From Burkholderia ubonensis (GTDB lineage: Bacteria; Pseudomonadota; Gammaproteobacteria; Burkholderiales; Burkholderiaceae): DNA of 64,000 nucleotides. A program made the translations under genes and the position numbers. Positions 1 through 9,080 of this stretch are shown here, piece after piece. How positions within the stretch are numbered: the first letter of the stretch is position 1; each line of letters starts with the position of its first letter. The stretch is from the NCBI RefSeq assembly GCF_902833085.1, contig NZ_CADFEB010000010.1, forward strand, positions 1 to 64,000, read 5' to 3'. The notes under the pieces are model-generated. The model did not search any database. It was not told the DNA's origin and saw nothing but the letters and a program-made list of their open reading frames with translations.

Positions 1-222
1 CTCGCTCGGCGGCGGCGTCTCGCTCGGCGGCGGCGTTTCGCTCGGCGGCGGCGTTTCGCTCGGCGGCGGCGTCTCGCTCGGCGGCGGCGTTTCGCTCGGC
101 GGCGGCGTTTCGCTCGGCGGCGGCGTTTCGCTCGGCGGCGGCGTCTCGCTCGGCGGCGGCGTCTCGCTCGGCGGCGGCGTCTCGCTCGGCGGCGGCGTCT
201 CGCTCGGCGGCGGCGTTTCGCT
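1..222. repeat. 18-bp in-frame tandem repeat in vgrG coding (PPPSET)n
   Basis: About twelve head-to-tail copies of an 18-bp unit (gctcggcggcggcgtytc on the plus strand) fill the left edge of the window. Units differ mainly at one pyrimidine, giving synonymous Glu codons. Read on the minus strand each unit encodes Pro-Pro-Pro-Ser-Glu-Thr. The period is a multiple of three, so copy-number change alters tail length without breaking the frame. The array continues to position 1, so the total number of copies is unknown. Confidence 0.95.
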
Positions 223-2406
223 CGACGGCGGCGCTCCGCTCGGCGGCGGTGGCGGCGCGGTCGGCGGCGGCGGCGGCGGCGGCAAAACCGGCTTGGTCAT
301 CTTCAGGTAGAAGGACGGCATCGGTATCGGCGGAATTGCACCACCACCGCCACCGCCGCCCGCACCTGCGCCATCGCCGCATCCCGGATTCAACTGCAGC
401 GGCGAACCCTGAACCACGACCTCGTCACTGCCGACGATCCGGATCCTCGTGCCGACCAGCTTGATCGTGCCGTCGGCCGTCATATTGATGGCCGATGCGC
501 CGCACACGATGGAAAGCGCGCCGCCGACGTTCAGCGCATATGCGCCACCAACCGACGTCGACATCGCGCCGCCCACCGCGATCGCATATGCACCGCCGAC
601 GTTCAGCGCACAAGCGCCGCCGATCATCGTCGACTCAGCGCCGCCTACCGCGTAGCTGGCGGCGCCGCCCACGATGCTGCTGAACATCCCGCCCACCGCA
701 CGGGTATGCGTCAGCCCGATGCCCATCGACAAATTCACGCCGACGGTATGCGACTCGTTGTTCTTCGTCAGGCGGTTCATGTCCCGCTCCGCCTGCATGT
801 GGAACTCCTCGGCACCCAGCTTGTCTTCGAAGCGGATACCGCTGTAGTTTTCGCGGCCGCCCCTGATCGACTTGCTCTTGAAGCCGCTCTTCGTCGCGTC
901 TCCAGGCAGATCCCACGGCGGCGGCGTCACTGTGTTGTACAAGCTGCCGAGGATCAGCGGCCGATCCGGGTCGCCGTTCATGAAGCCAACGATGACTTCC
1001 TGCCCGATCCGCGGGATATAGATGCCGCCGAAGTTGACACCAGCCCATGCCTGGCTCACTCGCACCCAGCACGAATCCGTCGCATCGTTGCGCGCGTACC
1101 GGTCCCACAGGAAGCGCACCTTCACGCGCCCGAATTCGTCGGTCCACACTTCGTGCCCGGGCGGGCCGACGACGATCGCCGACTGCGGGCCGCTCGTGGT
1201 CGGCTTCGGCGTCTCGCGCGGCATCCGGAACACTTCGCTCGTCGGCTGCACGATCAGCTCGTTATTGCACTCGTAGCGATAACCGCTGCCGGATTCGTCG
1301 GCGATTTCGGTCAGCATCAACGCCGCTTCGATGATCAGGTACTCGCGATTGGCTTCCTCGTGCTTGTGTTTCGTCAGTGTGAAGGTCTGGCCGCACGCAA
1401 TGCCTCGCACGTTGCCCTTGCCGAACGCACGCGTGCCGGGCGCGCGGCGCTCTTCCATCCGGACCCGGCTGATGAGGTCGCCATGCTTGCTGTCCGTGTA
1501 GTCGCCCGGCCACTCGAAAAGCTCGCCCTCACCCCAGTTCGTCTCGCGCGGCTGATGATTCGACGTGACGAGCAACGCCCTGGGCCGCGTGAAATCGAAG
1601 TCGTCGACCACCACGCGCCCCGATCGCAGCGATTCGTCCGTCGAGAAATAATTGAGATACTCGATGTCGATCTTGCCGCCTTCCGGGTGATACCTGATTT
1701 CGTGATAGGCGGCGCTGGGCGAGCGGCGATGTGCGCCGATGTGATCGCACAGCACGAGCCGGTGCTTGCCGTCGGAGTGCTCGAAGAACCAGTAGATCCC
1801 CCACTCCTCCATCAGGCGCTGGATAAAATCGAAATCCGTCTCGCCATACTGCACCTGAAACGCCCGCGGCTCGTTGCGCTTGCTCTCGCCTTGCACCGTG
1901 TACTTGTCGATGTCGAGCCGCTTGTCGACAGGGTACGGATAATCGCTCAGCACGGTATCGATGATCTCGACCACCGTCTTGTCCTGAAAGATCTTGTAGT
2001 CGCTCGTCAGCGTTGCAAGCCAGAGCCACGGCCGCAACACGATCCGGTAAACGTTGTAGCGCCCCTCGGTGCGCAGGAAACCGGCTTTCACGACGAGACC
2101 GCTGATTTCCCGGCCACCGGCGCCGACGCCGCCCTCTGCTCCCGTACCGATGCCATCCAGCTGCACGCTGACGGTCATCTCCGTTCCGATCATCGCCTTC
2201 AGATCGAGATTCGCGCTGGTCGACAGCGGCACATGAAAATCATCCGGCGTGCGCAACAGCAGCTCGTACGCGTAGAGCTTCCCAAGGTGTTCTTCACCGC
2301 GAAGCGACAGGAACCGGAGCGCGGGCTGGCCGAGCAGCTGCGGCATCGCATCGCTGCGGATCGTCACCGTGCGCTCCTGATTGATCCGTCCTTCCGAAGA
2401 GTTCAT
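1..2406 (-). CDS. vgrG: T6SS spike protein VgrG (TssI), 3' end outside the window
   Basis: VgrG trimers form the puncturing tip on the Hcp tube of the type VI secretion machine and carry effectors. The ATG at 2406 opens MNSSEGRINQERTVTIRSD. The first part holds the gp27-like region, including a YGETDFDFIQRLMEEWGIYW segment typical of VgrG. An OB-fold region follows (GRVKVRFLWDR, then WVRVSQAWAG and IPRIGQEVIVGF). Next comes a gp5-like beta-helix with repeated VGGA motifs. After the helix come a Gly-rich hinge, a poly-proline stretch, and about twelve copies of the hexapeptide PPPSET running off the left edge, so the C-terminus is not visible. The first 700 or so residues are ordinary VgrG; the repeat tail is not part of the standard fold. 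It may link to a further domain beyond the window. It is the last T6SS gene seen in this operon, 105 bp after the orphan gene upstream. Confidence 0.95.
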   Translation of the reverse strand, partial: MNSSEGRINQERTVTIRSDAMPQLLGQPALRFLSLRGEEHLGKLYAYELLLRTPDDFHVPLSTSANLDLKAMIGTEMTVSVQLDGIGTGAEGGVGAGGREISGLVVKAGFLRTEGRYNVYRIVLRPWLWLATLTSDYKIFQDKTVVEIIDTVLSDYPYPVDKRLDIDKYTVQGESKRNEPRAFQVQYGETDFDFIQRLMEEWGIYWFFEHSDGKHRLVLCDHIGAHRRSPSAAYHEIRYHPEGGKIDIEYLNYFSTDESLRSGRVVVDDFDFTRPRALLVTSNHQPRETNWGEGELFEWPGDYTDSKHGDLISRVRMEERRAPGTRAFGKGNVRGIACGQTFTLTKHKHEEANREYLIIEAALMLTEIADESGSGYRYECNNELIVQPTSEVFRMPRETPKPTTSGPQSAIVVGPPGHEVWTDEFGRVKVRFLWDRYARNDATDSCWVRVSQAWAGVNFGGIYIPRIGQEVIVGFMNGDPDRPLILGSLYNTVTPPPWDLPGDATKSGFKSKSIRGGRENYSGIRFEDKLGAEEFHMQAERDMNRLTKNNESHTVGVNLSMGIGLTHTRAVGGMFSSIVGGAASYAVGGAESTMIGGACALNVGGAYAIAVGGAMSTSVGGAYALNVGGALSIVCGASAINMTADGTIKLVGTRIRIVGSDEVVVQGSPLQLNPGCGDGAGAGGGGGGGAIPPIPMPSFYLKMTKPVLPPPPPPPTAPPPPPSGAPPSSETPPPSETPPPSETPPPSETPPPSETPPPSETPPPSETPPPSETPPPSETPPPSETPPPSETPPPSETPPPSE

Positions 2407-2511
2407 TGACATGCGGTCCTTTCGCTCCTACTCACCCAAAACAAACAAGCGCGCCCCCGCGCTTCGCCCTAAACGTCGACGTCCGGCGCCGTCGTGATGC
2501 CCCGACCGGGG

Positions 2512-3075
2512 TCATGTGCCGGCCGCGCGCGCCGGATACCGTACACGCACCGTCGCGCGCTTGAGCAGCACGTCGATCAGCAAGTCGGCACCGATACTCG
2601 TCGCTGCATCGCCCAGATAGCTCGCGGCCAGCTCGAGGTCGCTCGCCTCACGTGCATCGATGACCTTCCGCCCGAACGCAACGACGCGCCGCATGCTGTA
2701 GACGGCGCGAGCATCCGGAACCGGCGGTGCCCCGTCCGCCGGATCGATGCCGACGATCCATCCGACCGGCGTGGCGTGCACGCCCAGCCACTCGCCCAGC
2801 ATGCTCGCGATCGTCGCCAGATTGCCGCTGCCGCATAGCGCCGCCACCTTCGCGTCGTCCACGCCCCGCAGTTGCCATGCGGCCAGCCACAATGCGCGTT
2901 CGAGCTTCCTGGTGTGCGGCATTCGGCGAAAAGCGACCAGCTCGCGGTATTCGCGATGCCGGCTGCGCAAGGTCGTGCAATTCGAAGCAATCGCCCGTTC
3001 GAGTGCCCGCGTGCACATTTCGTGCTCGCTCGGCAGCTTGTCGAACGTGTACGTATCAGCGTCCCGTATGTTCAT
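2512..3075 (-). CDS. Unrecognised 187-residue protein between tagF and vgrG
   Basis: No family is recognised. The ATG at 3075 lies inside the end of tagF (20-bp overlap), so the two are probably translationally coupled. The product is about 187 residues, with no signal peptide and no obvious membrane segment. It looks like a soluble, mostly helical protein: a basic N-terminal half with an RMPHTRKLERALWLAAWQLR stretch, then a small Gly/Ala-rich region and a C-terminal part ending in an Arg-rich tail. Its place immediately upstream of vgrG fits a T6SS accessory role such as an effector adaptor, cargo chaperone or regulator. This is inference from position only. The reading frame is intact and its codon use resembles its neighbours, so it is likely a real gene. 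Confidence 0.75.
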   Translation of the reverse strand: MNIRDADTYTFDKLPSEHEMCTRALERAIASNCTTLRSRHREYRELVAFRRMPHTRKLERALWLAAWQLRGVDDAKVAALCGSGNLATIASMLGEWLGVHATPVGWIVGIDPADGAPPVPDARAVYSMRRVVAFGRKVIDAREASDLELAASYLGDAATSIGADLLIDVLLKRATVRVRYPARAAGT

Positions 3076-3856
3076 GAATCAGCCTCTGCTCGAAATCGAC
3101 GGTACGTTGGCGCCCGTCCGCATCCGATTTCAGTTCGTCGACATCGAACCCTGCGCCCGCTTCGCATGCCGGCGCGCCGGCGATCCACAAGCAATCGACG
3201 TAGCCGCCGCGGTCGTCCTGTTGCCAGAACCATCCGCCGTCGCCACGTGCCGCGCATTGGGGCCATTCCGCCCATGGCGCGACGGGCACGCCGGTCAGCA
3301 CCAGCGCCGGATCGGCGTCTCGCTCCGCCGGCAACGCGTCCTCGGTCGCCGGCAACGCGGCCGCCTTCCGGCCGCGGCCGTTCAAGAAACGCCACGCAAG
3401 CGAGTGATCTGCGTTCCATATCTCGTCCAGCTGCGCATGCAACGGCACGACGGACGTATCCGCACCCGTTTGCCGCGCACGCGGCGGCACGTGCATCGCC
3501 AGCAGTCGAGCCATCCGGAACAGCACGCCGCGAGGCTCGCTCAGCCGGCGCCCCAGCCAGCGACGCGGCACGGTGCAGCAGACGATGCACGGATGCCGCC
3601 GTCCACTCCGATCGCACGACCCGGCCATGACGCCGACGACATGGCGCCCGTCGCCGAACGGCGAGCATGCGGGCGCCAGCACAAAGCTCCACGGCAACGC
3701 ATGCGACGCGCGTTCGCCGGACAGCCGCGCGAGCAGATCGGGATGGCGCTCGAGCCAGTGCTGCCATTGATGGACCTGCGTGACGGTCGTCCGGTGGCGA
3801 ATCTGCTCGCCGCACGCGGGGAGCCGTCCCCATAGCGCAGGCAGGCCGGGCGTCAC
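3056..3856 (-). CDS. tagF: T6SS accessory protein TagF
   Basis: TagF proteins are post-translational modulators of T6SS activity; in Pseudomonas the family represses assembly. The start is the GTG at 3856, giving VTPGLPALWGRLPACGEQI, which matches the family opening (a PGxxGKLPxxGDF-type motif). The GTG shares bases with the tssM stop (4-bp GTGA overlap), and the 3' end overlaps the next gene by 20 bp, so the segment is tightly coupled. The product is about 266 residues and soluble, with no membrane segment. A WFWQQDDRGGYVD block near the C-terminal third fits the family. An upstream in-frame ATG at 4036 would extend it inside tssM and is unlikely. Confidence 0.85.
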   Translation of the reverse strand: MTPGLPALWGRLPACGEQIRHRTTVTQVHQWQHWLERHPDLLARLSGERASHALPWSFVLAPACSPFGDGRHVVGVMAGSCDRSGRRHPCIVCCTVPRRWLGRRLSEPRGVLFRMARLLAMHVPPRARQTGADTSVVPLHAQLDEIWNADHSLAWRFLNGRGRKAAALPATEDALPAERDADPALVLTGVPVAPWAEWPQCAARGDGGWFWQQDDRGGYVDCLWIAGAPACEAGAGFDVDELKSDADGRQRTVDFEQRLIHEHTGR

Positions 3857-6800
3857 GCAAGACCTCCCGGACAATGAAAGCCCGTCAGCAGGTTGCTCGT
3901 CAGCGGATTCAACTGACCGCTCGTCATCAACTCGAGCGCCGCATGCCTGCCATCGAAATCGAAAGCCAATGTCAGGCGGCTGGCCGAAGCGGTACCGGTC
4001 AGCCGGCCTCGCTCGATCAAGCGAAACAGCGCCCACGGCCCCGTCGCGACGATCGTCGACGTATCCGGCCGGATTGCCGGCTTGGCCGCGACTTCGGCCA
4101 TCGCGCCGCCGCGCGGCCCGGGCCAGCTCAGTGCGAACGGCGTGACGGGGCCATGCACGTAACGTTGCGTCTGACCGTCAACGTCGATCAGCAATTCGGT
4201 GATCTCCGGATCGATGGACGCCACCTTGGCGTCCATCTTCCAGGCCATCCGCTTGGCACCCTGATCGCGGAAGAACACTTCGCGGATCGCGGACGCGCGT
4301 TCGAACGGCTCGAGGCTCGGCCCCTTGATCGGCGGCATGCCGGGGCTCAGCGACTTGTAGCGCCACGGCTTGGCATTCGTGTCGACGTAGCTCGCCAGCG
4401 ATTTCTGGAAGAATTCGTCGAATACGCCGCCCGCCGCGAACATCCGGTTGAAGTCCTCGACGTCGACTTCCTGGCTGCTGCGCACGAACGGATATTTCCC
4501 GTCGATCGTGCGCCGGCAGCTTTGCCCGACGCTCGTATCGACCTGCATCGCGAGCAGCCCGCCGACCTCCTGCCCGACCTTGTCCGCGACCTGCGTCGCG
4601 ATGCCGCCGAGCACGAGCCTCAACGGCGCCGGCAGCTTTTCGGCCTCCGTCTGCAACGTCGTGCCGATGTCGAGCGCGGGCGGCATGCTGTTGGCCGACA
4701 ATGCGTTGCTCGCGACGACCAGACGCGTGTACTGCTCGTTGATCAGCGTCAGGATCGCGTCGAGCTGCAATGCCTTGCCGCCCGCCGCGATGGGCGTATC
4801 CGTCATCGCCGGACCGCTGCCGGTGTCGGCCTGGCCGGTCGTGACCTCGCGCAGCGCCGCGAAGCGGTTGTCGACGAATTCCTTCTCGAGCCGCTGCTCC
4901 GGCCGCTGCGCGGCCAGCTTCCGGGCCTCGAGCGCCGCGGTCCTCGCCGTGGAGGATCTGCGGCCCACCGCCGTCAGCGCGAGATCGTTCAGCGAGGACG
5001 GTTCCTGCACATCGACGACCGACAGCGACGTTTCCCGGACCACCGCGCGCGCCAGCCGCACCAGCGGCGAATCCGGCGCGGCGAGCGCGCGCAACGTCGC
5101 CTGATCGAGCGCCAGCGTGCCGTCCCGGCCGTTCTCGCCGCTCGTGGCCGGTCGAATATCCGCGAGAAACTGCTGCCAATAGTTTCCGTAATCGATCAGG
5201 TACTGGCGGCGAATGTCGTCGGCCAGCGACGATCTCGCCGCCACGACGCGCATGCCCTGTATCGACGCAGTCAGGTCGGAACGCTTGCCGGCGCGCCCCA
5301 TGACCCAACCGTCGTCGTCCTGCGCACGCGCGAGGAATTCCGGCAGGCGCTGGTTGAACAGCGCGTGGTACCCGTCATACGTATAGAGCCCCGGCACGCC
5401 CTGCTCGAAGCGCGATCCGTCCACCAGCTTGAAAAGCGACGCGCCCTGCAGCCCGAGCGCCTGCGCGAGCGTGAAATTTTCGGGCGCCTCTTTCTCCATC
5501 GCGCCGATCGCCCGCTCGTAAAGCCGCTTCGGCGCCGGGTTCTGGCTCAGGAAGAGCCGCGCCCGCTGCACGAGCGCGGCGTCCTGGGCCACGGTCGGCT
5601 TGACGGGGCGATCTTCGATGAACAGCGCATCCAGATGCCGCAACATCAGGTTGCGCCCGCCCATCGCCGCAGCACTGTCGGAACGCTCCCAGTCGCGCAA
5701 CACCCACGTTCTCACCGCCTTCGCGTCGTAACGATCATCGTCGTACAACATCAGGTAGATGGTCAGCGTCCGGTAGACATCGTCCGCGTTTTGCGCATTG
5801 ATCTGCGTGCTCAACTCGCTTTCGGCGCGCCGCACGATCTGAGGCAGCAAGGTCTGCTTCAGCAGGCTCAGGTAAGTGGTATCCGATGCCTTGACGATAG
5901 CCGGAACGACATAGAGGCCGTAGCGGTACGCACCGCCCGGCGCGTCGAGATCGAGGTCGCCGTATCGCGGCAGGTCCCGCGAGCTGTCCAGCAGACCGCC
6001 GATCGCGGCCGCCTTCGGCGACTTGTTGTAGGCGGCGGCCCGCGCGGCGAGCGCCGTCGTCTTGCCGGAGATCGCAGTCAGATAGTTGCGGTTGTTGTCG
6101 TAGCTCACCGTGAGCGAGAACACGAGCCATACGAACAGGGTCGCGGTGAGCAGATGACCGGCCCAGCGCATCGCTCTGAAGCGAATCTCCCACTTCAGGT
6201 CCGCACGGACCAGATGCGCTTCCGGCACGATCACATGCTGGAACACGTTACGCAGGAAGAAACTGCGATGCCCCGATACCAGGCCCTCGCCGCGCACCTG
6301 CGCAGCCGCGTCGCTGTTCGTGCGCATGCGCGCCAGCTTGCGCCTCAGACGCTGCAGCACCGTCTCGCGATCCGCGGCAATGACTTGATCCGTCTGCTCG
6401 GCGCTCGTGAAATACACGCCTCGCAGCGTATTCTGCAACTGCACGTCATCGTAGCGGGAGTCGAGGAATACCAGATCGAGCAGATCCGTGACCAGCGTCG
6501 ACAGACTGCGGAATTCCTGCGCCAGCGGATACAGCCGCTTGCGGCGATCCCCTTCGTATTCCTCCAGAAAGCGGTTGTTCAGGCCGGCGTCGATCCGCGC
6601 TTCGAGCAGCGTCAGCTCATGCGCGCAGTGGCGCCGCAGCCCGTCGACACTCGCCGCGCCGGACTCGTCGCAGGGCAACGTGAACCCCCATATCTGCGTA
6701 CGCCCTTCCGCAGTCAGCGACTGGAAATACTCGGTGAAGCCCGGCAGCAAATCCAGTTTCGTCACGAACACGTATACCGGGAAACGAATCCCGAGTTGCT

Positions 6801-7761
6801 GGCGCAGTTCGCCGAGCCGGGCACGCAAGCTCGCGGCGAGCACGGTGCGCTCGGCGTCCGACCGGTTGACCAGATCGGCGGCACTGACCGCCAGGATCGC
6901 GCCGTTGAGCGGCGCCCGTGGCCGATGCTTGCGCAACTGGCCGAGCAGTTCCTTCCATTCCGCCGCGTTGACAGCCGTCACCGCTTCGTCCTGCGGATCG
7001 TCCTGCTCGACATAGCGGCCCGCGGTGTCGATCAGCACCGCTTCGTTCGCAAACCACCATTCGCAGTTCGCGGTGCTTTCGATGCCGTGCACGGACACCG
7101 CGCCCATCTGCTCGGTCAGCGGGAATTGCAGGCCTGAACCCAGGATCGCGGTCGTCTTGCCGGCCCCCGGCGTGCCCACCATCATGTACCACGGCAACCC
7201 GTACAGATGCCGGTCGACCTCGAGCAGGCGACGCCATCCCAGCGTGCCGCCACGCAGGCGCTTCAACTGCGCGATCGCCTTGGACACCACCATGGCGACC
7301 GCGCGCACCTCGTCGCGACCGGCTTCGACCGGCCTATCGCCCTTCGGCTCGAGGAAGCGCTTCAGCAGCGCATCGTTCGACCGCAGTGCCTGCCACAACT
7401 TGTAGAGGCCGTAGACCATGTAGCAAAAAGCGATCGTCGCGATCAGCAGGACGCGCACCCAGATCGGCTCGACCGGATGATGGTCGCCCAGCCCGAACAA
7501 CGGCCCCACGTGCCAGACCACGACGCAGAGCGCGATCACCCAGATCGGGCTCAGCGGCCATCTCAGCAGGCGCAAGACGAGCAAGCCCACGAGCAGCGCG
7601 ATCACGATCAAGCGGATCGCGACGCCGGCAAACGGATGCAATTCGCCGAACGCGAATAGCGGGCCCAGGAACCAGACCGCGACGCACACCAGCAAAACCG
7701 CCACGCACGCCAGCATCCGCCACGAGAAAAACCATCGGAAAAGACGTTTCAAATAAGACAT
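3853..7761 (-). CDS. tssM: T6SS inner-membrane complex protein TssM (IcmF family)
   Basis: TssM is the large inner-membrane component that, with TssL and TssJ, forms the trans-envelope complex on which the T6SS baseplate docks. The product is 1302 residues, normal for the family. The N-terminus has closely spaced hydrophobic segments (roughly residues 15-120). It is followed by a cytoplasmic domain with an intact Walker A motif GTPGAGKTT near residue 195 and a downstream VLIDTAGRY segment. A further transmembrane helix lies near residue 530 (HLLTATLFVWLVFSLTVS) and leads to the large periplasmic part that meets TssJ. The ATG at 7761 sits 14 bp after tssL. The intact Walker A suggests an NTP-binding rather than a degenerate version. 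Confidence 0.95.
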   Translation of the reverse strand: MSYLKRLFRWFFSWRMLACVAVLLVCVAVWFLGPLFAFGELHPFAGVAIRLIVIALLVGLLVLRLLRWPLSPIWVIALCVVVWHVGPLFGLGDHHPVEPIWVRVLLIATIAFCYMVYGLYKLWQALRSNDALLKRFLEPKGDRPVEAGRDEVRAVAMVVSKAIAQLKRLRGGTLGWRRLLEVDRHLYGLPWYMMVGTPGAGKTTAILGSGLQFPLTEQMGAVSVHGIESTANCEWWFANEAVLIDTAGRYVEQDDPQDEAVTAVNAAEWKELLGQLRKHRPRAPLNGAILAVSAADLVNRSDAERTVLAASLRARLGELRQQLGIRFPVYVFVTKLDLLPGFTEYFQSLTAEGRTQIWGFTLPCDESGAASVDGLRRHCAHELTLLEARIDAGLNNRFLEEYEGDRRKRLYPLAQEFRSLSTLVTDLLDLVFLDSRYDDVQLQNTLRGVYFTSAEQTDQVIAADRETVLQRLRRKLARMRTNSDAAAQVRGEGLVSGHRSFFLRNVFQHVIVPEAHLVRADLKWEIRFRAMRWAGHLLTATLFVWLVFSLTVSYDNNRNYLTAISGKTTALAARAAAYNKSPKAAAIGGLLDSSRDLPRYGDLDLDAPGGAYRYGLYVVPAIVKASDTTYLSLLKQTLLPQIVRRAESELSTQINAQNADDVYRTLTIYLMLYDDDRYDAKAVRTWVLRDWERSDSAAAMGGRNLMLRHLDALFIEDRPVKPTVAQDAALVQRARLFLSQNPAPKRLYERAIGAMEKEAPENFTLAQALGLQGASLFKLVDGSRFEQGVPGLYTYDGYHALFNQRLPEFLARAQDDDGWVMGRAGKRSDLTASIQGMRVVAARSSLADDIRRQYLIDYGNYWQQFLADIRPATSGENGRDGTLALDQATLRALAAPDSPLVRLARAVVRETSLSVVDVQEPSSLNDLALTAVGRRSSTARTAALEARKLAAQRPEQRLEKEFVDNRFAALREVTTGQADTGSGPAMTDTPIAAGGKALQLDAILTLINEQYTRLVVASNALSANSMPPALDIGTTLQTEAEKLPAPLRLVLGGIATQVADKVGQEVGGLLAMQVDTSVGQSCRRTIDGKYPFVRSSQEVDVEDFNRMFAAGGVFDEFFQKSLASYVDTNAKPWRYKSLSPGMPPIKGPSLEPFERASAIREVFFRDQGAKRMAWKMDAKVASIDPEITELLIDVDGQTQRYVHGPVTPFALSWPGPRGGAMAEVAAKPAIRPDTSTIVATGPWALFRLIERGRLTGTASASRLTLAFDFDGRHAALELMTSGQLNPLTSNLLTGFHCPGGLA

Positions 7762-7775
7762 GCTGAATTCCGGTG

Positions 7776-9080
7776 CTACAGCGTGACCATGATTTCGACG
7801 CGGCGGTTGAGCGCCCGGCCAGCCACCGTAGCGTTGTCGCCAACCGGCTGGGAGTCGCCCTTGCCGACCGCGCGGATCCGATCCGCCGGCGTACCGTCCC
7901 GCTGAAGGATTTGCGCGACATACGCGGCGCGCTTTTCCGACAGCACGAGGTTGTTCGGGAAAGCCGCGCTGCGGATCGGCTGATTGTCCGTATGCCCGCT
8001 CACGAGCACGTTTCCGCCGACACGCGCAACTTCGCGCGCAACCTTGTTCAGGATCGGCTCGATCTCCGGCAACACCGTGCTCTGGCCCGACGCGAACATC
8101 GAATCGCCCTTGAACACGACGAGACTGCGCCTGTCATCCTCGTCGACGGTCAGCAGACCGCGCGCGATCTCGTCCCTCAACAGGTACGACAGCCGCAGAC
8201 GCTGCGGCGCAGACGCGAGCCGTTCCTTGCCGATCTCGAGAATCCGCGTTTCCAGTGCATAGCGCTGGGAGAGCAGGTTGTACTGGTAGAACACGAACAG
8301 CGCGAACAGCGCGAGCACCGCGCAGGCCGCGGAGGCCCAGACCGGCACGCTGCGCAACAACGGCAGCCTGCCGGGCCGAGCGCCCCGCCAGTGCGGCGAC
8401 AGTTCGGGCTGAAGCGCGTCGCGCGCGCCGGTGATGAGCGTCCACAGCCGCTGGCGAATCTGTTCCAGATAGCGACGCCCGTCGGCCACCACGCTGTAGC
8501 GCCCCTCGAATCCGAGACCGAGCACGCGATACAGGATTTCGAGGATATCGACGTATTCCTGAGGATCGGTCGCCATCCGGCCGATCAGCAGGAAGAACTT
8601 CTCGCCGCCGTCGACTTCGCCCTCGAACGTGATCAGCAGGCTTTGCTCCGCCCATACGCCGCCCCCGCCCCAGCTGGTGCGGTTGGCCGCCTCGTCGAGC
8701 GCGGTGCACAGGCAATAGCGAACGACCGCCATGTGCTTCCACGGCAGATCGGCCTTGTCGCACAACTTCTGGAACAGGCTGACCTCGCGCACGAGCAGGG
8801 TCCGCAAGCTGCCGACCGCCTCGGACGTATCGAGCGTGGCAGGCATGTCGGCGAGCATCCTGAGCAGCGGCCGCGCCGCTTCGAGCAGCGGATTGCTTGC
8901 CGCGAGCACCTCGTCGAGACGTTGCTGGATATCGACGACTGCGTCGAACTCGCCGATGTCGATCGGCTGACGCGGTGCTCCCCTTTCATGGCCGGCGCGC
9001 TCCTTCTGCGGCTCGGGCAACGTCCCGGAATCGCTCGCGAGAAAATCGAACGCGTCTTTGTCGAACGTAGCCGAGTTCAT
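7776..9080 (-). CDS. tssL: T6SS protein TssL with fused OmpA peptidoglycan-binding domain
   Basis: TssL (DotU family) is a tail-anchored inner-membrane protein that bridges TssM to the TssK baseplate. The product is 434 residues. The N-terminal half is the cytoplasmic DotU domain. A transmembrane helix lies near residues 245-270 (VWASAACAVLALFALFVFYQ). The C-terminus is an OmpA/MotB-type domain (MFASGQSTVLPEIEPIL, then VSGHTDNQPIRS and LNRRVEIMV), which would bind peptidoglycan. This makes it the extended kind of TssL that anchors the complex to the cell wall itself. Its ATG overlaps the tssK stop (ATGA). Confidence 0.95.
   Translation of the reverse strand: MNSATFDKDAFDFLASDSGTLPEPQKERAGHERGAPRQPIDIGEFDAVVDIQQRLDEVLAASNPLLEAARPLLRMLADMPATLDTSEAVGSLRTLLVREVSLFQKLCDKADLPWKHMAVVRYCLCTALDEAANRTSWGGGGVWAEQSLLITFEGEVDGGEKFFLLIGRMATDPQEYVDILEILYRVLGLGFEGRYSVVADGRRYLEQIRQRLWTLITGARDALQPELSPHWRGARPGRLPLLRSVPVWASAACAVLALFALFVFYQYNLLSQRYALETRILEIGKERLASAPQRLRLSYLLRDEIARGLLTVDEDDRRSLVVFKGDSMFASGQSTVLPEIEPILNKVAREVARVGGNVLVSGHTDNQPIRSAAFPNNLVLSEKRAAYVAQILQRDGTPADRIRAVGKGDSQPVGDNATVAGRALNRRVEIMVTL

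Noticed and set aside
1..222. Repeats at the left edge as a CRISPR array
   Set aside because: There are no spacers. The 18-bp units are contiguous, lie in a coding frame and encode PPPSET.
3874..7137. A 1087-codon plus-strand open frame across tssM
   Set aside because: It is an antisense shadow of tssM, which carries a clear Walker A and family pattern.
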